The notes under the pieces are model-generated. The model was given only the letters and a program-made list of their open reading frames with translations. It searched no databases and had not been told where the DNA came from. Both the position numbers and the translations under genes were made by a program. Of a DNA stretch of 64,000 bases, positions 33,656 to 42,059 are shown piece after piece (the first letter of the stretch is position 1; each line of letters starts with the position of its first letter). Source of the stretch: Anaerorhabdus sp964386325 (GTDB taxonomy: Bacteria > Bacillota_I > Bacilli_A > Erysipelotrichales > Erysipelotrichaceae); contig CAYLQY010000002.1 of assembly GCA_964386325.1 (NCBI GenBank), positions 124,001 through 188,000 of the forward strand, given 5' to 3'.

Positions 33656-34242
33656 AAGAATTATTTATAGCCTCAGCTAATGCACATAAGATAGAAGAAT
33701 TTAAACATATGCTTGAGCCACTTGGATATGAAATTAAAAGTCTAAATGATTTACCTGAAACAATTGATATTGAAGAAACAGGTGAAACTTTTGAAGAAAA
33801 TGCCATTATTAAAGCAAAAACAATCAGTGACCAATTTAATATACCGTGCATTTCTGATGATTCTGGTTTAGAAATTGATGCCTTGAATTTTGAACCTGGT
33901 GTTCAATCTGCACGATATCTAGGTCATGATACAAGCTATGACTATAAAAATAGTGTATTACTTGAAAGAATGAAAGATGAAACGAATCGAGCTTGTCGAT
34001 TTGTATGTGCGATTGCATTATGTATGCCAGGGAAAGATCCTATGGTATTTAGAGATACAATTGAAGGAACAGTTGCGACCGAAATTGTTGGAAAAAAAGG
34101 GTTTGGATATGATCCAATTGTCTATTATGAACCCTTTAAAACAACATTAGCTAACGTCAGTGAAGAACAAAAAAATAGCGTTTCACATCGTGGTAAAGCG
34201 CTGGTAAAGCTTTTGGAGTATTTAAATGAAAATCCAATCTAA
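33652..34242 (+). CDS. rdgB: XTP/dITP diphosphatase (RdgB/HAM1)
   Basis: A 196-residue HAM1 pyrophosphatase that hydrolyses dITP, XTP and related non-canonical nucleotides to protect DNA and RNA. Family signatures: SANAHKIEEFK at the N-terminus, ETGETFEENAIIKA, ISDDSGLEIDAL, GFGYDPIVY and the C-terminal SHRGKAL. The start overlaps the previous stop as ATGA. It overlaps the next gene by 17 bases. Confidence 0.95.
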   Translation: MKELFIASANAHKIEEFKHMLEPLGYEIKSLNDLPETIDIEETGETFEENAIIKAKTISDQFNIPCISDDSGLEIDALNFEPGVQSARYLGHDTSYDYKNSVLLERMKDETNRACRFVCAIALCMPGKDPMVFRDTIEGTVATEIVGKKGFGYDPIVYYEPFKTTLANVSEEQKNSVSHRGKALVKLLEYLNENPI

Positions 34243-34906
34243 ACCTTTCTTTTTTATCGGGGCACTTTGTTTTATCGTTGCGTTTTTTCTGACGTGCTTA
34301 GATTTAAGTAGTTTTAATCGGGAGTTTTATCGAAAAGAGTACGCACAACTAAATACCGCAAGTGAAATAGGAATGTCAGAGTCTGATTTGACACATACAA
34401 CAGAAGTTTTATTGGATTATATTCAAGATAAACGCGATGATTTAAATGTTGTAGCGACGATTAATGGTATTGATCGTGCAGTATTTAATGAAAAAGAAAT
34501 ATTACATATGGTTGATGTTAAAAATTTATATTTAAATGCGATGACAGTTCGTAATTTTGCTTGGGTTGGTTTCGTGGTTATGATCGCAATCGGTATATTT
34601 ATAAGTAAAAAGGAATCTATCAAGTATTTAAGTGATATGTTTTTAAAGGCAGTCGTTAGTGCATTGTCAATTTTAACATTGCTTGGAGTATATGCACTTG
34701 TTGATTTCAATTCGTTTTGGTTACAATTTCATTATATATTCTTTACCAATGATTTATTTTTCTTAGACCCAAATACAGATATTTTAATACAAATGGTACC
34801 TAGTCAATTTTTCTTTGATTTAGTATTTAAGATTGCCGCAACATTTGGTATTGGTATTGTGGTTGTTTGTTTGGTATCTATTTATTTTAGGAGGAAAAAA
34901 TTATGA
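34226..34906 (+). CDS. DUF1461 (TIGR01906) family membrane protein
   Basis: A 226-residue protein with an N-terminal membrane segment, an extracellular loop carrying the family stretch EILHMVDVKNLYLNAM, and three more membrane segments (about 112-128, 138-155, 190-215). The family has no established function; it is common in lactic and anaerobic Firmicutes. It starts inside rdgB and ends inside trmL, so translation is coupled to both. Confidence 0.8.
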   Translation: MKIQSKPFFFIGALCFIVAFFLTCLDLSSFNREFYRKEYAQLNTASEIGMSESDLTHTTEVLLDYIQDKRDDLNVVATINGIDRAVFNEKEILHMVDVKNLYLNAMTVRNFAWVGFVVMIAIGIFISKKESIKYLSDMFLKAVVSALSILTLLGVYALVDFNSFWLQFHYIFFTNDLFFLDPNTDILIQMVPSQFFFDLVFKIAATFGIGIVVVCLVSIYFRRKKL

Positions 34907-35412
34907 TTCATGTAGTATTGTATGAGCCAGAAATCCCGCAAAATACAGGGAATATCATGAGAACATGTATGGCTAGTAATTGTAGTCTCCATTTGATAGA
35001 ACCATTAGGTTTTTCATTGGATGAAAAGCACTTGCGTCGCTCTGGTATGGATTATCGAAATGAATTAGATGTTCAGGTATATCCGAACTGGCAGGATTTT
35101 TGTGAGAAAAACAAGGGAGATTTTTTTTACATCACTCGTTATGGTCAAAAAAGTCCTACAATGTTTGATTACACCGCATGTACTGAAGATATTTATTTGA
35201 TTTTTGGTAAAGAAAGTACAGGAATTCCGAAAGAAATTCTACATGATCACCAAGAACGTTGTGCACGCTTGCCAATGGTTGCGAATGCACGATCATTAAA
35301 CTTATCTAATTGTGTAGCGATTTGTGTTTATGAAGTCTTACGTCAGTTGGATTATCCTGGATTAAGTCCGGTAGAAGTTATAAAAGGGAAGGATTGGTTA
35401 AACGATGTCTAA
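34903..35412 (+). CDS. trmL: tRNA (cytidine(34)-2'-O)-methyltransferase TrmL
   Basis: A 169-residue SPOUT methyltransferase. The N-terminal YEPEIPQNTGNIMRTC, the central IFGKESTGIP and the knot motif PMVANARSLNLSNCVAI are the TrmL signatures. It methylates the ribose of wobble C34 or U34 in tRNA-Leu. Ribosome binding site AGGAGG; the start overlaps the preceding gene by 4 bases and the end overlaps the ECF gene by 8. Confidence 0.93.
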   Translation: MIHVVLYEPEIPQNTGNIMRTCMASNCSLHLIEPLGFSLDEKHLRRSGMDYRNELDVQVYPNWQDFCEKNKGDFFYITRYGQKSPTMFDYTACTEDIYLIFGKESTGIPKEILHDHQERCARLPMVANARSLNLSNCVAICVYEVLRQLDYPGLSPVEVIKGKDWLNDV

Positions 35413-35911
35413 TACAAAAAAATTAGTTTTAGCTGGAATTCTAGTTGCGATAGGTTTATTGTTGCCAAGTTTGTTTCATTTTGTAGTACCAAGCCTTGCA
35501 AGGGCATTGTCGCCATTACATTTACCTGCTTTTTTTGCAGGATTTTTATTAGGCGGTCCATGGGGATTGGCAGTTGGATTAATAACACCATTATTAAGTA
35601 GTTTATTAACTGGGATGCCACCTTTATTCCCAATGGGTGTTTCAATGATGGTTGAAATTGGCTTATATGGGCTTATAAGTGGGTTATTTATTAAAAAGTA
35701 TAAGATTGGTAATGTATTGATTGTGTTACTTGTAGCTATTCTAATTGGTAGATTGGGGTTCACAATAACAATGAATGGTATCAATGGTATTATTGATCCA
35801 ATAGCTTGGAGTCTTGGTCTTTACACCAATATAGTTGCCGGAATACCAGCAATAATTCTTCAATGTATTCTTATTCCGTTGTTAATACCTAGACTAAAGA
35901 AAGTATTGTAA
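35405..35911 (+). CDS. ECF transporter S component
   Basis: A 168-residue, very hydrophobic protein with about five to six membrane helices. LHLPAFFAGFLLGGPWGLAVGLITPLLSSLLTG matches the substrate-capture (S) subunits of energy-coupling factor vitamin transporters. The vitamin is not identifiable: no riboswitch or biosynthetic neighbour is seen, and the shared EcfAAT module is not in this window. It overlaps trmL by 8 bases. Confidence 0.82.
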   Translation: MSNTKKLVLAGILVAIGLLLPSLFHFVVPSLARALSPLHLPAFFAGFLLGGPWGLAVGLITPLLSSLLTGMPPLFPMGVSMMVEIGLYGLISGLFIKKYKIGNVLIVLLVAILIGRLGFTITMNGINGIIDPIAWSLGLYTNIVAGIPAIILQCILIPLLIPRLKKVL

Positions 35912-35922
35912 AGTTCATACCA

Positions 35923-35952
35923 TTAGACAAAATGGTTATGATTTCATATAAT
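35923..35952 (+). promoter_or_regulatory. Candidate promoter of the small membrane protein/ridA pair
   Basis: TTAGAC (35923-35928), 18-base spacer, perfect TATAAT (35947-35952). Confidence 0.5.
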
Positions 35953-35971
35953 AATAAGCAGAGGTGATATT

Positions 35972-36145
35972 ATGATAGAAAACGTGAATGATTTTTTGTC
36001 GGTAGCCTTTTTAATACTGTTGATTCTTTATGGCTTTTTTCTAACATATAAAGTTTTTGTTAAGCATCATGCCCATAAAATGCAACAACTTGAATCTGAT
36101 TATTATCTTGAAGATAATGATGATTCAAGAACTGATTTCTATTAA
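35972..36145 (+). CDS. Small single-pass membrane protein, unknown
   Basis: A 57-residue protein with one membrane segment (LSVAFLILLILYGFFLTYKVF, in two adjoining parts from ~9 to 29), then a His-rich short stretch (KHHAHK) and an acidic tail (YYLEDNDDS). Ribosome binding site GAGGTGAT is at good spacing to ATG 35972. It has its own candidate promoter and lies 17 bases before ridA. It is too short for default gene cut-offs but has all start signals. Confidence 0.6.
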   Translation: MIENVNDFLSVAFLILLILYGFFLTYKVFVKHHAHKMQQLESDYYLEDNDDSRTDFY

Positions 36146-36162
36146 TAAGAAGGAGGAGTACA

Positions 36163-36669
36163 ATGTTTACTCAAGCAATTTCATCTCCTAACGCTCCAAA
36201 AGCTTTAGGACCTTATTCACAAGCAATTAAATTAGGTGATTTCGTTTATTTATCTGGTCAAATTCCTATGGATCCATCAACAGGTGCAATTGTTGAAGGC
36301 GGAATCCAAGAACAAACGCAACAAGTTCTAAAGAATATTGAAGCAGTATTAAGCGAAATGAACTTAGAAACTCGTCATGTAGTTAAAACTACTGTATTTA
36401 TGACAGATTTAGCAGAATTTGATGAAATGAATAAAATTTATGGTGCATATTTCAATGAACCATTCCCAGCTCGTTCAACAATCCAAGTTGTAGCTTTACC
36501 AAAAGGTGCAAAGATTGAGATTGAATGTACAGTAATCGATACACTAGCTTATGAAAGACAAATGAGCCAAGGTTGTGGCGGTGGTTGTTCAGGCGGATGT
36601 TCTGACGGCGATTGCGGATGCGACTGCGAAGAAGGTCATGATTGTGACTGTGAAGAATGTGGTAAATAA
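36163..36669 (+). CDS. ridA: RidA family protein with a Cys-rich C-terminal tail
   Basis: Residues 1-127 are a standard RidA/YjgF domain (NAPKALGPYSQAIKLGDFVYLSGQIP...FPARSTIQVVALPKGAKIEIE), which hydrolyses reactive enamine/imine intermediates; the key Arg of PARST and Glu of IEIE are present. The family normally ends here at ~125 residues. This protein adds ~40 residues rich in Gly, Asp, Glu and nine Cys, ending CGK. The tail looks like a metal-binding or thiol-buffer extension. Strong ribosome binding site AAGGAGGAG. Confidence 0.92.
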   Translation: MFTQAISSPNAPKALGPYSQAIKLGDFVYLSGQIPMDPSTGAIVEGGIQEQTQQVLKNIEAVLSEMNLETRHVVKTTVFMTDLAEFDEMNKIYGAYFNEPFPARSTIQVVALPKGAKIEIECTVIDTLAYERQMSQGCGGGCSGGCSDGDCGCDCEEGHDCDCEECGK

Positions 36670-36684
36670 CCACATTTTTTTTTA
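36656..36684 (+). terminator. Terminator after ridA
   Basis: 8-bp stem AATGTGGT (36656-36663) / ACCACATT (36669-36676) with a 5-base loop and a long T run. It overlaps the stop codon. Confidence 0.9.
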
Positions 36685-36753
36685 TTTTTTTAGTGAATAT
36701 AAAAAATTGGTATAAAAGTGAGGGTAAGCCGTTACAGCATGACACTATGCATG

Positions 36754-36782
36754 TTTAAACGAATAATAAAGTATGATATTAT
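36754..36782 (+). promoter_or_regulatory. Candidate promoter of the comK-like gene
   Basis: TTTAAA (36754-36759), 17-base spacer, TATTAT (36777-36782) with TG at 36774-36775 (extended -10). Confidence 0.5.
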
Positions 36783-36832
36783 TTTAGGACTATAAACCTT
36801 TTTTCATAATATATAGTGAAGGGAGGAAGAAC

Positions 36833-37318
36833 ATGCTAGAAAACTGTAGTTGTGTTTATTATGATGAGAAGACAAAAGAAACAGTATTGTTAAATGAAAA
36901 AAAAGAAGTATTAAGAATTAAAGCGAAGCCAATTAAATTATTTGAAAAAGTATGTTTAGAAAATGGGTCTACATTAGAAGGTAGACTATCTAATTTTAGA
37001 TATGAGTTAAATGTAAAACAAAAACCTTGCATTCTAATCAATGAACCAGGATTAATTCTATTTATACCTACTATGTCTATGTCTTCAACAAAATGTATGT
37101 ATTTCCAATATAGGAAAATACAAACGGTGAAAACAAGTGAGAATGGTTTTTGTAATATAGAAACAAAGCAAGGAACTGTATATCAAGTAGATGTTGATAT
37201 TCGTGTTTTAAAAAAGCAAATTAAAAGATCAAAAATATATCTACAAAATTTACGAAAACGCAATCAAAAATACATACTTATGGAAATGAAAGCGTGTTAT
37301 AATACTTTTGGTGAATAG
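36833..37318 (+). CDS. comK: ComK-like competence transcription factor
   Basis: A 161-residue protein whose central part aligns by eye with Bacillus ComK: ENGSTLEGRLSNFRYEL, then CILINEPGLILFIPTMSMSSTKC (FLFPTLSST in B. subtilis), MYFQYRKIQTVKT and a later V-Y-Q-V-D-V strand. It is shorter than the ~190 residues of B. subtilis ComK, lacking much of the C-terminus. ComK activates late competence genes by binding AT-boxes. comEA and comEC occur in the same window, which supports the call. It is 3 bases before rmuC. Ribosome binding site GGGAGGAAG. Confidence 0.75.
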   Translation: MLENCSCVYYDEKTKETVLLNEKKEVLRIKAKPIKLFEKVCLENGSTLEGRLSNFRYELNVKQKPCILINEPGLILFIPTMSMSSTKCMYFQYRKIQTVKTSENGFCNIETKQGTVYQVDVDIRVLKKQIKRSKIYLQNLRKRNQKYILMEMKACYNTFGE

Positions 37319-37321
37319 AGT

Positions 37322-38485
37322 ATGGATAACAATGTTTTTCTGATAGCACTATTATTTATAACAATGATGATTCTTGTCATTGTTTTTGTTGCGTTTATTC
37401 TTTCGAGAAATAGTATGAAACAGCAGTTATTCTTTAAGGATGCACTTGCTCAGACAGTAAATAAAAATAATGAAGAGATTGATCAGTTAAAACAACAAAT
37501 GATGCAGGATCTTTTGTTATTTCAAACGAATATATTGAATTCCATAAAAGGAGATTTTAACCAATTAAATGAATCAACTGTGAATCGTTTGGTTAATATT
37601 GAAACTAAAGTAAATGAGAGTTTATTGCAAGGATTTGAAAGAACCAATAAAGCATTTACAAATGTTCTTGAACAAATGGCTAGAATTGACGAAACTCAAC
37701 AAAATCTGAAGTCATTATCGGCAAATATAACTAGTTTACAAAATGTACTTACAGATAAAAAAACACGAGGTACTTATGGTGAGATTGAATTATATTCGAT
37801 TTTAGAAAGTGTATTTGGAAATAATGAGCACCGGTTTTCAAGACAAGTTAAATTATCTAACGATAGTATTGCAGATTGTGTATTGCATGCTCCACAACCA
37901 CTTGGTGATATCATCATTGATTCCAAGTTTCCATTAGAAAATTTCAACCGTATGTTTGATGAAAATGTATCGTCACAGGACTTAGTTAAAATAAAAGCAG
38001 ATTTTAAGAAAGATGTTGCAAAACATATTAAAGATATTAAAACGAAATATATCATTCCTGGTGAAACGGCAGAGATGGCCTATATGTTTATACCTGCTGA
38101 AGCAATATTTGCAGAGATATATGGTCATTACGATGATTTGATTCAAATGTCATATGAACTGAAAGTGTATTTAGTTTCACCAACAACATTAATGGCATAT
38201 ATAACTGCGATTAAAGCCATTTATTTAGGACAAGAAAGAAATGATAGAGTGATTGAAATTCAACAAGAATTTGTTCGATTATCGCGTGAGTTTGAAAGAT
38301 TCTCAGATCGTTTCGCAAGTGTTACAAGAGATTTTGATAAGACCTATCGTGATATGCAAAATGTGAATATCACTTCTGACAAAATTATTAAACGTTTTAA
38401 ACAAATTGAAGCAGTACAATTAGATGAAGCGACTCAAAATCAAAGGGTTATAGGGGAAGAGGAAAATGGATTCGAAAAAGATTAG
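37322..38485 (+). CDS. rmuC: DNA recombination protein RmuC homologue
   Basis: A 387-residue protein with an N-terminal membrane segment (~7-27), a long coiled coil (~35-145) and a C-terminal nuclease-like domain (RGTYGEIELYSILE, IIDSKFPLENF, YMFIPAEAIFAEI), the RmuC layout. RmuC limits inverted-repeat rearrangements in E. coli; its biochemical activity is not settled. It follows the comK-like gene closely and overlaps the YitT gene by 20 bases. Confidence 0.9.
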   Translation: MDNNVFLIALLFITMMILVIVFVAFILSRNSMKQQLFFKDALAQTVNKNNEEIDQLKQQMMQDLLLFQTNILNSIKGDFNQLNESTVNRLVNIETKVNESLLQGFERTNKAFTNVLEQMARIDETQQNLKSLSANITSLQNVLTDKKTRGTYGEIELYSILESVFGNNEHRFSRQVKLSNDSIADCVLHAPQPLGDIIIDSKFPLENFNRMFDENVSSQDLVKIKADFKKDVAKHIKDIKTKYIIPGETAEMAYMFIPAEAIFAEIYGHYDDLIQMSYELKVYLVSPTTLMAYITAIKAIYLGQERNDRVIEIQQEFVRLSREFERFSDRFASVTRDFDKTYRDMQNVNITSDKIIKRFKQIEAVQLDEATQNQRVIGEEENGFEKD

Positions 38486-39329
38486 ACATATACTTACAAT
38501 TACAACAATCGTTGTATTCTCATCATTCTTGTATTCTTTATCAATGAATGCGTTTGTTGATGCAGGTAATTTATTTCCAGGTGGGTTTTCTGGGATTTCA
38601 TTATTGATATCGCGCGGAGCAAAAATGTATTTTAATTTGGATATTCCATTTTCTATTCCATATTTTTCATTAAATATTTTAGTTACGATTTTAGTTTTTA
38701 AATATGTCGGTAAGATGTTCATTGCTTATTCAGTACTTTGGTATACATCGACAAGTATTTTTACAACGATACTTCCGGTATTTCCATTAACTTCAGATAC
38801 ATTATTAATAGCGGTATTTGGAGGGATATTGAGTGGATTAGGAATGGCGTTAGCGCTTCGAAATAACGCTAGTAGTGGTGGTCTTGATTTCATTGCGATT
38901 TACGCTTCAAGTCGATTCAATGTATCGACATGGAATTACGTATTTATCTTTAACTCAGGTGTTTTATTGATTGCGGGTTTGATGTTTGGTTGGACCCAAG
39001 CATTATATTCAATTATCTTTCAATTTTGTAGTACGCAAATTATAAATGAAATGCATACCCGATATAAACTGAAGAATCTTTATATTATAACGACAATTCC
39101 TGATGAAGTATGTGATGCTATTTTTAGAACGACTCGTCACGGTATTACTAAGCTTTGGGGGGAAGGGGCATATTCGCATGAGCCTAAGTGCTTCTTATTT
39201 ATGACGCTAAATGCTTACCAAGTTCCTGAAGTTGTTGACTCTATCCGCATGGTTGATCCAAAAGCGTTTATCAACGTGGCTACATCGGAAAGAATATTTG
39301 GTAACTATTATCAAAAACCATTAGAATAG
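38466..39329 (+). CDS. YitT family membrane protein (DUF161/DUF2179)
   Basis: A 287-residue protein with five to six membrane segments, including the family stretches DAGNLFPGGFSGISLLI and NNASSGGLDFIA. A C-terminal soluble DUF2179 domain follows (YIITTIPDEVCDAIFRTTRHGITKLWGEGAYS...). The family is widespread in Firmicutes and its transported substrate is unknown. Translation is coupled to rmuC by a 20-base overlap. Confidence 0.88.
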   Translation: MDSKKIRHILTITTIVVFSSFLYSLSMNAFVDAGNLFPGGFSGISLLISRGAKMYFNLDIPFSIPYFSLNILVTILVFKYVGKMFIAYSVLWYTSTSIFTTILPVFPLTSDTLLIAVFGGILSGLGMALALRNNASSGGLDFIAIYASSRFNVSTWNYVFIFNSGVLLIAGLMFGWTQALYSIIFQFCSTQIINEMHTRYKLKNLYIITTIPDEVCDAIFRTTRHGITKLWGEGAYSHEPKCFLFMTLNAYQVPEVVDSIRMVDPKAFINVATSERIFGNYYQKPLE

Positions 39330-39330
39330 A

Positions 39331-39364
39331 AAAGATTGGTTATCGAATTTCGATACCAATCTTT
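39331..39364. terminator. Bidirectional terminator between yitT-type gene and trpS
   Basis: AAAGATTGGT (39331-39340) pairs with ACCAATCTTT (39355-39364); an inner TATCG/CGATA stem extends it. T run on the forward side and A-rich run upstream serve both directions. Confidence 0.82.
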
Positions 39365-40326
39365 TTTTGTACTTTCATTAATTTTTTGTATGCAATTTTG
39401 CGTGCTTTCTCACTGCCTTCTTGTAGTACTCGTTCAACTTCACCACTTGCGATAATATCGCGGTAACGTGTTTGTATTTTATCAAGTTCAGCGATAACAA
39501 CATCGGCTACTGCTTTTTTGAAATCACCATAACCACTATTCTCAAAACGCTCAACAATACTAGTCACTGGCTCTCCTGATAATACGGACATGATTTCTAA
39601 AAGGTTTGATACACCTGGTTGATTGACAGGGTCAAAGGCAACTTTTGCAAAATTATCAGTAACTGCTGACATAATTTTTTTGCGTGCGACATTTAAATCA
39701 TCAAGCAAATAGATACAACCTTTATCACCTTTATCGGATTTACTCATTTTCTTTGTTGGATCACTTAATGACATTATACGTTTTCCAACAGTAGGAACTA
39801 ATGGCTCAGGCAATTTGAAAATATCACCGTAACGATTATTGAAACGTACAGCTAAGTCACGTGCTAATTCAACATGTTGTTTTTGGTCTTCGCCAACTGG
39901 TACATAATCAGGATCATAAATTAAGATATCTGCTGCCATAAGAGAAGGGTATGTATATAGACCACCAGAAAGATTTGTTTCTCCCTTTGCTTGTTTATCT
40001 TTAAATTGAGTCATTCGATTTAATTCGCCCATGTATGTGTTACAACACATAATGAATCCAAGTTGTGCATGTTCCATGACATCTGATTGAAGAAAGATAG
40101 TACTTTTTTCAGGATCAAGTCCACATGCTAAATAGAGGGCAATTGCATCTTTAAGATTCTTTCTTAATTCTGTTGGATCTTGTGGAACGGTGATGCAATG
40201 AAGATTTGCGATGAACACAATCATTTCATAATCGTTTTGATAATTAACGAAGTTTCTTAGAGCTCCGATGTAATTACCAAGTGTTAATTGTCCACTTGGT
40301 TTAATACCGCTTAACATTCTTTTCAT
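39340..40326 (-). CDS. trpS: Tryptophanyl-tRNA synthetase
   Basis: A 328-residue class I synthetase that charges tRNA-Trp. It has KPSGQLTLGNYIGAL (the HIGH-like site reads GNYIG) and the KMSKS loop KKMSKSDK. The start at 40326 follows AAAGGAGAAAT at proper spacing; a longer frame to 40356 lies in the leader. It is controlled by the T-box leader immediately upstream on the same strand. Confidence 0.96.
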   Translation of the reverse strand: MKRMLSGIKPSGQLTLGNYIGALRNFVNYQNDYEMIVFIANLHCITVPQDPTELRKNLKDAIALYLACGLDPEKSTIFLQSDVMEHAQLGFIMCCNTYMGELNRMTQFKDKQAKGETNLSGGLYTYPSLMAADILIYDPDYVPVGEDQKQHVELARDLAVRFNNRYGDIFKLPEPLVPTVGKRIMSLSDPTKKMSKSDKGDKGCIYLLDDLNVARKKIMSAVTDNFAKVAFDPVNQPGVSNLLEIMSVLSGEPVTSIVERFENSGYGDFKKAVADVVIAELDKIQTRYRDIIASGEVERVLQEGSEKARKIAYKKLMKVQKKIGIEIR

Positions 40327-40560
40327 TTTTATTTCTCCTTTAAATAAAAAAAGCATCCTTAGAAAAGGACGCTTTAGCGTGGTACCACCTTAATTATTCT
40401 ATTTAAAAATAGAATCACTTCTAAATAACGGTTTAGTTCCGTAATTGACTCTTGCCAATTCTGCTCCAAAGCCCCAATTCATTTAAATTACCGTATGATT
40501 TTCACCAACCATCATATCTCTAATCAAATAATTTTAAATTACTTTTGCTTTTTCTAAGCT
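40327..40560 (-). promoter_or_regulatory. T-box riboswitch leader of trpS (Trp)
   Basis: The reverse strand has the T-box sequence GGTGGTACCACGC (within 40376-40390), a distal stem I region with AGAGA and GGTTGGTGAAAATC, and a specifier region with UGG triplets (GAATTGG, CTTTGGAGC), fitting Trp. Uncharged tRNA-Trp would stabilise the antiterminator and allow trpS transcription. The 5' end is approximate; no clear promoter was found. Confidence 0.88.
40345..40374 (-). terminator. Terminator of the trpS T-box
   Basis: On the reverse strand, AAAGCGTCCTT pairs with AAGGATGCTTT around TTCT and is followed by a T run. Its 5' arm competes with the T-box antiterminator. Confidence 0.9.
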
Positions 40561-40572
40561 TTATACAACTAT

Positions 40573-41949
40573 TTAAGCACTTTTCTTGCGACGAATCAAT
40601 AGTCCAATCAAGATTATTACTATTGTAGCTCCCATGTAGATGTTGAACTTAGGTCGTGAAACACCTCCATAAAGAATGATGAATGAACCTAAAATTGCAA
40701 GAATTGGGAATACATAACGCCCCCAAAATGAAGATGTTTTAACTTTATCAGGTCTTAATAATACTCCGAAATACATGAAACATAGGAAGAGATAGTTCAT
40801 AACGATGGGTAAATCATCAACAGCTAGACCATCTAATAAATTAAAGTTATAAACAGCTGCACCATCGAGTGTTAAGAAATGAAATAAGAGATAAAGTATT
40901 GAAAATGCAAATGCAAAGATACTTGCGTTTATAGGTGTATCAGATTTTGTATTAATCTTTGCGATTTTCTCACTGAAAGGTAATTCTCCACGAACAGCAA
41001 GAGCGTAGGGGGTACGAATATAACCCAAGATTAAACCATTTAGTGTTCCTAATACTGAAATAACAATAAATAATAATACAATCTTAATACCCCAAGGTCC
41101 AAATAATGCATTTGATATTGAAGAAATTGGATCAACACCTGCAAGCAATGCGTCAGGGCCTACAAATGCACAAACACCAATGAAGTAGAGAAGATAAATT
41201 GCAATGATAACTAATGGTGCAAAAATGAGAGCTTTAGTAAGATTCTTTTTTGGATCTTTGATTTCATGAGCAATACTAGGTGCAATCATCCAACCGTCTG
41301 TGGCGAAGGCTACCGCAATCACGGCATTTAGAAATCCGTTCATTGACGTAACGTAGCTTGGACTAGATGCAATAACTTGGGTAGGATTTCCAATCAGTAG
41401 TCCAGCAATCGACAAGACAAGGAGTGCTAAGATCTTAGCGTACATTGCAAAGTCTTGGAAATGACCAGCTTTTTTTGTTTGAAACGTATTTACTATATAA
41501 TAGAAAACTAAATAACCAATCGCAAGTACCCAAACCCACGGGTTAAATGTACCTGTCGTTAATAAATTATCTAAGCCAAATAATCCAAAAGTATAATTAG
41601 CACCAACCCATGCGATGACTGCAATAATTGCTGGATAATAAACTACAGATTGAAACCAACCCGCAAGGAAACCCATTGTTTTTCCCCAACTCATTTCGCA
41701 ATAGGAAACAAGTCCGCCAATTTTATCATCATTTGATGAGTATTGTGCAATGGTTAATCCCCCAAAGATTATCCCAAATGCTGCAACCACAAATGATAAA
41801 ATACCCATGAGCACATTACCATTTGTTTCCTTAATTATTAGTGGTGTTTTAAAGAATATTCCCGATCCAATTACTATACCTACAATCATTGCGATTGTGG
41901 TTATAAGACCGAATTTTCGTTTTGGTGTTATTGGTGTTTTTGCTGTCAT
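40573..41949 (-). CDS. APC family amino-acid permease
   Basis: A 458-residue protein with about 12 membrane helices. The family signature at the N-terminus is IVGIVIGSGIFFKTPLI, with the conserved GSG-I substrate-binding loop in helix 1 and a helix 6 region FATDGWMIAPSIAHEIKDP. It belongs to the amino acid-polyamine-organocation superfamily, possibly close to the SteT/LAT-like exchangers; the substrate is not readable. It ends ~13 bases before the trpS T-box on the same strand with no clear terminator between. Confidence 0.88.
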   Translation of the reverse strand: MTAKTPITPKRKFGLITTIAMIVGIVIGSGIFFKTPLIIKETNGNVLMGILSFVVAAFGIIFGGLTIAQYSSNDDKIGGLVSYCEMSWGKTMGFLAGWFQSVVYYPAIIAVIAWVGANYTFGLFGLDNLLTTGTFNPWVWVLAIGYLVFYYIVNTFQTKKAGHFQDFAMYAKILALLVLSIAGLLIGNPTQVIASSPSYVTSMNGFLNAVIAVAFATDGWMIAPSIAHEIKDPKKNLTKALIFAPLVIIAIYLLYFIGVCAFVGPDALLAGVDPISSISNALFGPWGIKIVLLFIVISVLGTLNGLILGYIRTPYALAVRGELPFSEKIAKINTKSDTPINASIFAFAFSILYLLFHFLTLDGAAVYNFNLLDGLAVDDLPIVMNYLFLCFMYFGVLLRPDKVKTSSFWGRYVFPILAILGSFIILYGGVSRPKFNIYMGATIVIILIGLLIRRKKSA

Positions 41950-41969
41950 ATAAATTCCCCTTTTTATTA

Positions 41970-41998
41970 AAAGTAAGTAAAAAATGCTTGTTTGTCAA
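41970..41998 (-). promoter_or_regulatory. Candidate promoter of the permease gene
   Basis: On the reverse strand TTGACA (41993-41998), 17-base spacer and TACTTT (41970-41975). Confidence 0.5.
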
Positions 41999-42059
41999 TA
42001 AAATTCTATACGATGAGAAAAAATCATTGTATAATATTTATATGATATGGAGGTAATCT

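Noticed and set aside
40376..40390. tRNA-like sequence near GGTACCAC
   Set aside because: It is the conserved T-box sequence of the trpS leader, not a tRNA gene.
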